This document shows positions 60,459 to 64,000 of a DNA stretch of 64,000 nt, piece after piece. A program made the translations under genes and the position numbers. Position 1 is the stretch's first letter; every line of letters starts with the position of its first letter. Under the pieces are notes generated by a model. The model was not told where the DNA came from, searched no databases, and saw only the letters and a program-made list of their open reading frames with translations. Source of the stretch: Mermis nigrescens (taxonomy: Eukaryota > Nematoda > Enoplea > Mermithida > Mermithidae); the NCBI GenBank assembly GCA_036768485.1, contig JAVLUZ010000150.1, forward strand, positions 806,001 through 870,000. The letters run 5' to 3'.

Positions 60459-60993
60459 CTACGGTCTGTTTTGCATAACCTTTCGCCGTTCACTTGATGA
60501 TTTTTAGATATTGCAAAATATACGAGTATACGTAACTTAAGGGCACCAATTGAATTTATGGGGTTTCGAGGAAAAACTGGCAAAAATCACAAGATGTCAA
60601 AAATTTATCTATAAGGTCTGCATCACGCCTTGGCGTGGGGGTATAGGGATATGCAACTCCCGGGAAACCAAAATAACCCCCCCAGAATTCAAGTTTGAAT
60701 TTTTTTGTTTTTTTTCGCAAGTTTTTGATGCCAATGGATAGTGCTCGATGACAAAAATGGTGTTTTTTTCGCCATACCACCATTTTTCGACCTTTGGAAA
60801 ATCTTGCACCCTTATAGCATTTCGGTGCGGCCCACGTATGGTCTGCATAGTATTGCAATCCGTCGTGGGGGCTGTTTAGGTCGAAAACCCTTTGCGTTTG
60901 GAAATTAACAGTATTTACCGTCGCTACGCTGTCAGTATGAATAAATGAAAACTTTGAAAAGAAAACCGAAGGTTTATGTGAAACAGAATGTAG
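60459..60993. mobile_element. TATAG-type inverted-repeat element split by family C
   Basis: The outer ends CTACGGTCTGTTTTGCATAA and 'ggtttatgtgaaacagaatgtag' form an imperfect inverted repeat like the 31303 and 44495 elements. It begins about 200 bp after the Ran stop codon. Confidence 0.6.
60624..60840 (-). mobile_element. Family C element downstream of Ran
   Basis: The ends are CACGCCTTGGCGTGGG and CGGCCCACGTATG. The duplication GTCTGCAT is exact (60616-60623 and 60841-60848). Confidence 0.92.
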
Positions 60994-61227
60994 ACATGAT
61001 GGCAAGTTGTGCATCTCGCTTCTTGGACGAAAGTCAACGCAAATCATGGTCTGGTGGAATTAAGACACCGCCTTAAGCGGAGGGCTTTCTTTCACTGCAC
61101 ATTGGCGTGGGGATCTGGACCACACATGGGCCTGGGGGTTTGCAACTTATCCATTGGCATCGAAAATTGTGGAAAAATTTTTGCGGAAATTCAATCTCCG
61201 TGGTATTTCGGCTTCTGGGGTTGCATT

Positions 61228-61468
61228 CATAGGTGGGCAGCACCGAAATTCTGGGAGGGGGGTGAAAAAATTTTCAAAGGTCAAAAAATGGTCTTAAAAG
61301 TGGTTGTATGGCGGAAAATACACTATTTTTCGACGTTTCTCATCGAGCACTATCCAATGGCATCGAAAAATCGCTAGAAAAGCAAAAAAATTTTCAAAAT
61401 TTCAATTCTGGGGGGGGTATTTCAACTTCTGGGGGTTGCATACCCCCAAACCCCCACGCCCATGTGTG
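61228..61468 (+). mobile_element. Family C element, 241 bp
   Basis: The ends are CATAGGTGGGCAGCACC and CACGCCCATGTGTG. The duplication GTTGCATT is exact (61220-61227 and 61469-61476). Confidence 0.93.
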
Positions 61469-61733
61469 GTTGCATTGCATACCCGACGGTCAAGTTTGCT
61501 GTCTATCTATAATCTGGTATCCCAAAATCGATAGACCACCTGAATTAAATTTGGTGCTATTTTTATTAATTTCGCCCCATCAGACCCCCATATAGCTTGA
61601 CTGCTTCCCATGTATGGTTTTCATCCACTCCAATCTTAGAACATCTTGTTCTAGGTATTTTCACTTCTAGAACTCACAATACGCATTTATTTTGGTAGCT
61701 GGAGCTTTATCGACCAAACATAAAATTCTAAAT

Positions 61734-62130
61734 AGCATGTAGGCAGCACCATACCTGGGCGTGGGGGTATGCTGCACCCCCAGAATTTGATTTTTGACAT
61801 TTTTCGCAATTTTTTGATGCCAATCGATAGTACTCGATGAGGAACGTTGAAAAATTGTGTTTTTTCGCCATATCACCATTTTTAAGGCCGTTTTTTTGAC
61901 CTTTGGAAAAATCTTGCACCCCCAGAACTTTGGTGCCGCACACCTATGGGCAGCACCAAACTTATGGGGGAGGTGAAGATTTTTTAGAGGTCAAAAAATG
62001 TTTGTATGGCGACAAAGACGCTATTTTTCAATGTTTCTCATTGAGCTTCAGCTATCCATTGGCATCAAATAATCGCGAAGCAATTTTAAAAAATTGAATT
62101 CTAGGGGCTATTCGGCCTTCTGGTGGGTGT
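61734..62130 (+). mobile_element. Family C element split by another family C copy
   Basis: The outer copy starts CATGTAGGCAGCAC (61734-61749) and resumes at 61957 with 'caaacttatgggggaggtgaag', continuing to the '...gaattctaggggctattcgg' block. It has lost its right end near 62130. Confidence 0.8.
61750..61948 (-). mobile_element. Family C element nested in family C
   Basis: The ends are CATACCTGGGCG and GCACACCTATG. The duplication GGCAGCAC is exact (61742-61749 and 61949-61956) and is itself part of the outer copy's terminal sequence. It is 199 bp, in opposite orientation to the host copy. Confidence 0.9.
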
Positions 62131-62133
62131 CAG

Positions 62134-62262
62134 CCAGAGCCCTGCGCGGGCGGGTCGGCCCGCCCCGCAGGCCCGCGCGGGCTTTTTGCGGGGCGGGTCA
62201 CACGGCTGGCGGGGCGGGCTTTATTTTCTAAAAATTTTGGCGGGGCGGGCGCTTTCTTTTTT
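62134..62262. mobile_element. GC-rich transposon end, CAGAGCCCTGCGCGGGCGGG
   Basis: This is a sharply GC-rich block in AT-rich DNA, starting CAGAGCCCTGCGCGGGCGGG and repeating 'ggcggggcgggc' units. The same unit ('gcggggcggggcgggcc') recurs at 63968-63985, at the right edge of the window. The CAG start and repeated subterminal GC motif suggest a hAT-type end whose partner may lie near or beyond position 64000. This is inference; no duplication could be checked. Confidence 0.5.
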
Positions 62263-62455
62263 TAAAATTTTGTTGTGCAAAAGGATACGTGCGCAAAATT
62301 GATTTCCATGCACAAGGTTTCGCGAAATGGGCTATAGTTCTAAGTAATGCTCTGCTGCTCATCCTTTGAATAAATACTTAATGAAATAGAACATATGGGG
62401 GCTGTTAAAATAATACAAATTGAAATAATCCAGCTTCACCATGCATAAGCTTACA

Positions 62456-63268
62456 TATATACAGTGTTTCAAAAACACGAAACCCATATTTGACCTTGTA
62501 AATTCCCAACGGCTCGCTCAATTTCGATGCAAATTGATTTAAACGATAGACAAAAACCTTCGTGAGAAATTTGCCAAGTTTCATATTCGTAGCTTGCTCT
62601 GTTCTTGTGCAACGCGCAATTGTGTAAAAGTCGTTTTTTTTCATTAAATACAATGCGTGTTTAGAAATAAATCATGTGTTTGCAACGTTGTAGTTTTTAG
62701 TCGAGTGAACATTTTAGAATACGGTCTGCTCTATTCAAAAGCCTGTTTGTCTAGCTGTTAGCCTGTAAATTTTCGTACTATTTCGCTACTTGGTTCGAGA
62801 GTTATTGAGCTTTCGCCAAATATCATTCCTTAGGTCATTCACAAGCACAAGCAACTCGCTGCTTATTTTGTCATTGCTGGCTCAATCGCCGAGGGAGTGA
62901 CCTTAGGCAAAAGCTCAATAGCTCTTGAACCAACAAACAGAATGAAACTAAAATTTAGAGGCAACTAGCTAGATAAATAAGCTTTTGATTGAAGCGAACC
63001 GTATTCTAAAATGTTCACTCGATCTGAAGCTACAACGTCGCAAACACATATTCATTTCTTACGACACATTGTATTTAATGAAAAAAACGACTTTCACCCA
63101 AATGCGCGTTGTACAAGAACAAATAAAGCTGCGAAAACGAAACTTCGCAAGATCATTACGAAGGTTTTTATCTATTGATTAAAGCAAGTTGCATTCGAAT
63201 TGAGCGATTTGTTTCGAAGTTATAAGGTCTGATATGGGTTTCGTTTTTTTTGAAACACCCTGTATATA
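62456..63268. mobile_element. Foldback (near-palindromic) element of about 0.8 kb
   Basis: The left half (to about 62846) is matched in reverse by the right half (from about 62892). Paired blocks include 'acagtgtttcaaaaa' / 'ttttgaaacaccctgt', 'gttcttgtgcaacgcgcaattg' / 'caaatgcgcgttgtacaagaac', 'cattaaatacaatg' / 'cattgtatttaatg', 'acattttagaatacgg' / 'ccgtattctaaaatgt', and 'ccttaggtcattc' / 'gagtgaccttagg' at the centre. The ends TATATACAGTGTTTC / GAAACACCCTGTATATA have the form of Tc1/mariner-type inverted repeats. Mirror-image short frames on both strands follow from the symmetry. Confidence 0.87.
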
Positions 63269-63290
63269 TAGGTAGGCAGGTACCTACATA

Positions 63291-63539
63291 CACACGTGGG
63301 CGTGGGGGGTGGGGGGCATGCACCCCCAGAAGTTGAAATACCCCCCCAGAAATCAAAATGACCACCAGAAATTTTTTTTGCTTTTTTAGCAATTTTTTGA
63401 TGCCATTGGATAGTGCTTGATGAGATACGTCGAAAAATGGTGTTTTTTGCCATATGACCACTTTTAAGACCATTTTTTGACCTTTAAAAATTTTTTTCAT
63501 TCCAATCCCCCCCCAGAATTTCGGTGCTGCCCACCTATG
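63291..63539 (-). mobile_element. Family C element, 249 bp
   Basis: The ends CACACGTGGGCG and GCCCACCTATG are inverted repeats. The duplication CCTACATA is exact (63283-63290 and 63540-63547). It follows the foldback element by about 20 bp. Confidence 0.93.
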
Positions 63540-64000
63540 CCTACATATATGTAGGTACACACTACGTCCTTACATAAGGTAGACTATCACCTATAGGCTT
63601 TGAGTAATGGCGAGCATTGGGATCTGGGTTGTTCCCTGGGATCCAGCAGACCCCCAAAATTGATTTTGTTGTGCTAGTTTTAGCGATTTCGCCCCACAAG
63701 AACCCCTCAGAATTTGAGCAATCAGCAGTGCAAGATTATGCCTTTTGCAGCTTACCTACATACCTAACTACACCTATCACAGTAACATCATTGTTGTTCC
63801 AATAAAGTTTATTGCTGTAAGACATTAGCTCTTATTCAATTTACAAAATTGCATTGCACTCATTTACATTGAAGATTTTGTATCATTCATTGTCCGGTTC
63901 TTTATCTTCTTGCATTCTGGCTCCTTTTCGACCAGAAATGGATACATAGAGTACATGAAAAAATTTAGCGGGGCGGGGCGGGCCTAATTTTTGTAACATT

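Noticed and set aside
62405..63182. Mirror-image small proteins on opposite strands
   Set aside because: They arise from the two halves of a palindromic element and lack coding conservation.

Overview
This window is nuclear DNA of an animal, probably an arthropod. It is AT-rich, has spliceosomal introns and is crowded with small inverted-repeat transposons. No prokaryotic, organellar, tRNA, rRNA or CRISPR features were seen. The arthropod assignment is an inference from the Ran and DRG1 proteins and the transposon content; the species was not identified.

Four protein-coding genes can be rebuilt exon by exon from splice sites and reading phase. (1) DRG1, a GTP-binding protein, lies on the minus strand. 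Its first three coding exons are at 21.6, 15.2 and 1.6 kb, and the gene runs off the left edge. (2) A 579-residue single-pass membrane protein of unknown family lies on the plus strand in four exons (3.4-11.6 kb). It sits wholly inside DRG1 intron 2, in antisense. (3) A 276-residue protein with a PAM2 motif, predicted to bind the MLLE domain of poly(A)-binding protein, lies on the minus strand (40.7-43.4 kb, three exons). (4) A complete Ran GTPase of 215 residues lies on the plus strand (45.9-60.3 kb, six exons), with introns of 1.0-6.6 kb swollen by transposons. Three exon-like plus-strand stretches at 30.1, 37.8 and 39.2 kb may belong to a further gene but could not be joined.

Most of the rest is transposon-derived. 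At least seven families of non-autonomous DNA elements, 200-900 bp long, have copies flanked by 8-bp target duplications, many exact, as expected for the hAT superfamily. Several are nested: a family-C copy sits inside another family-C copy, family A inside B, family E inside F, and an 880-bp element inside family A. There are also foldback elements (20.6, 34.4 and 62.5 kb), TATAG-ended elements of about 170-210 bp, decayed non-LTR retrotransposon (LINE) fragments (24.3-28.7 kb and Ran intron 1), a tandem array (18.7-19.6 kb), and microsatellites.

The most unusual pattern is a short palindrome, GGCGCGAAGCGCC or close variants, seen about 30 times inside otherwise dissimilar element families. 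Its core, GCGAAGC, is known as an exceptionally stable DNA mini-hairpin. Gene models rest on visible splice sites and phase; repeat family letters (A-N) are local labels, not database names.
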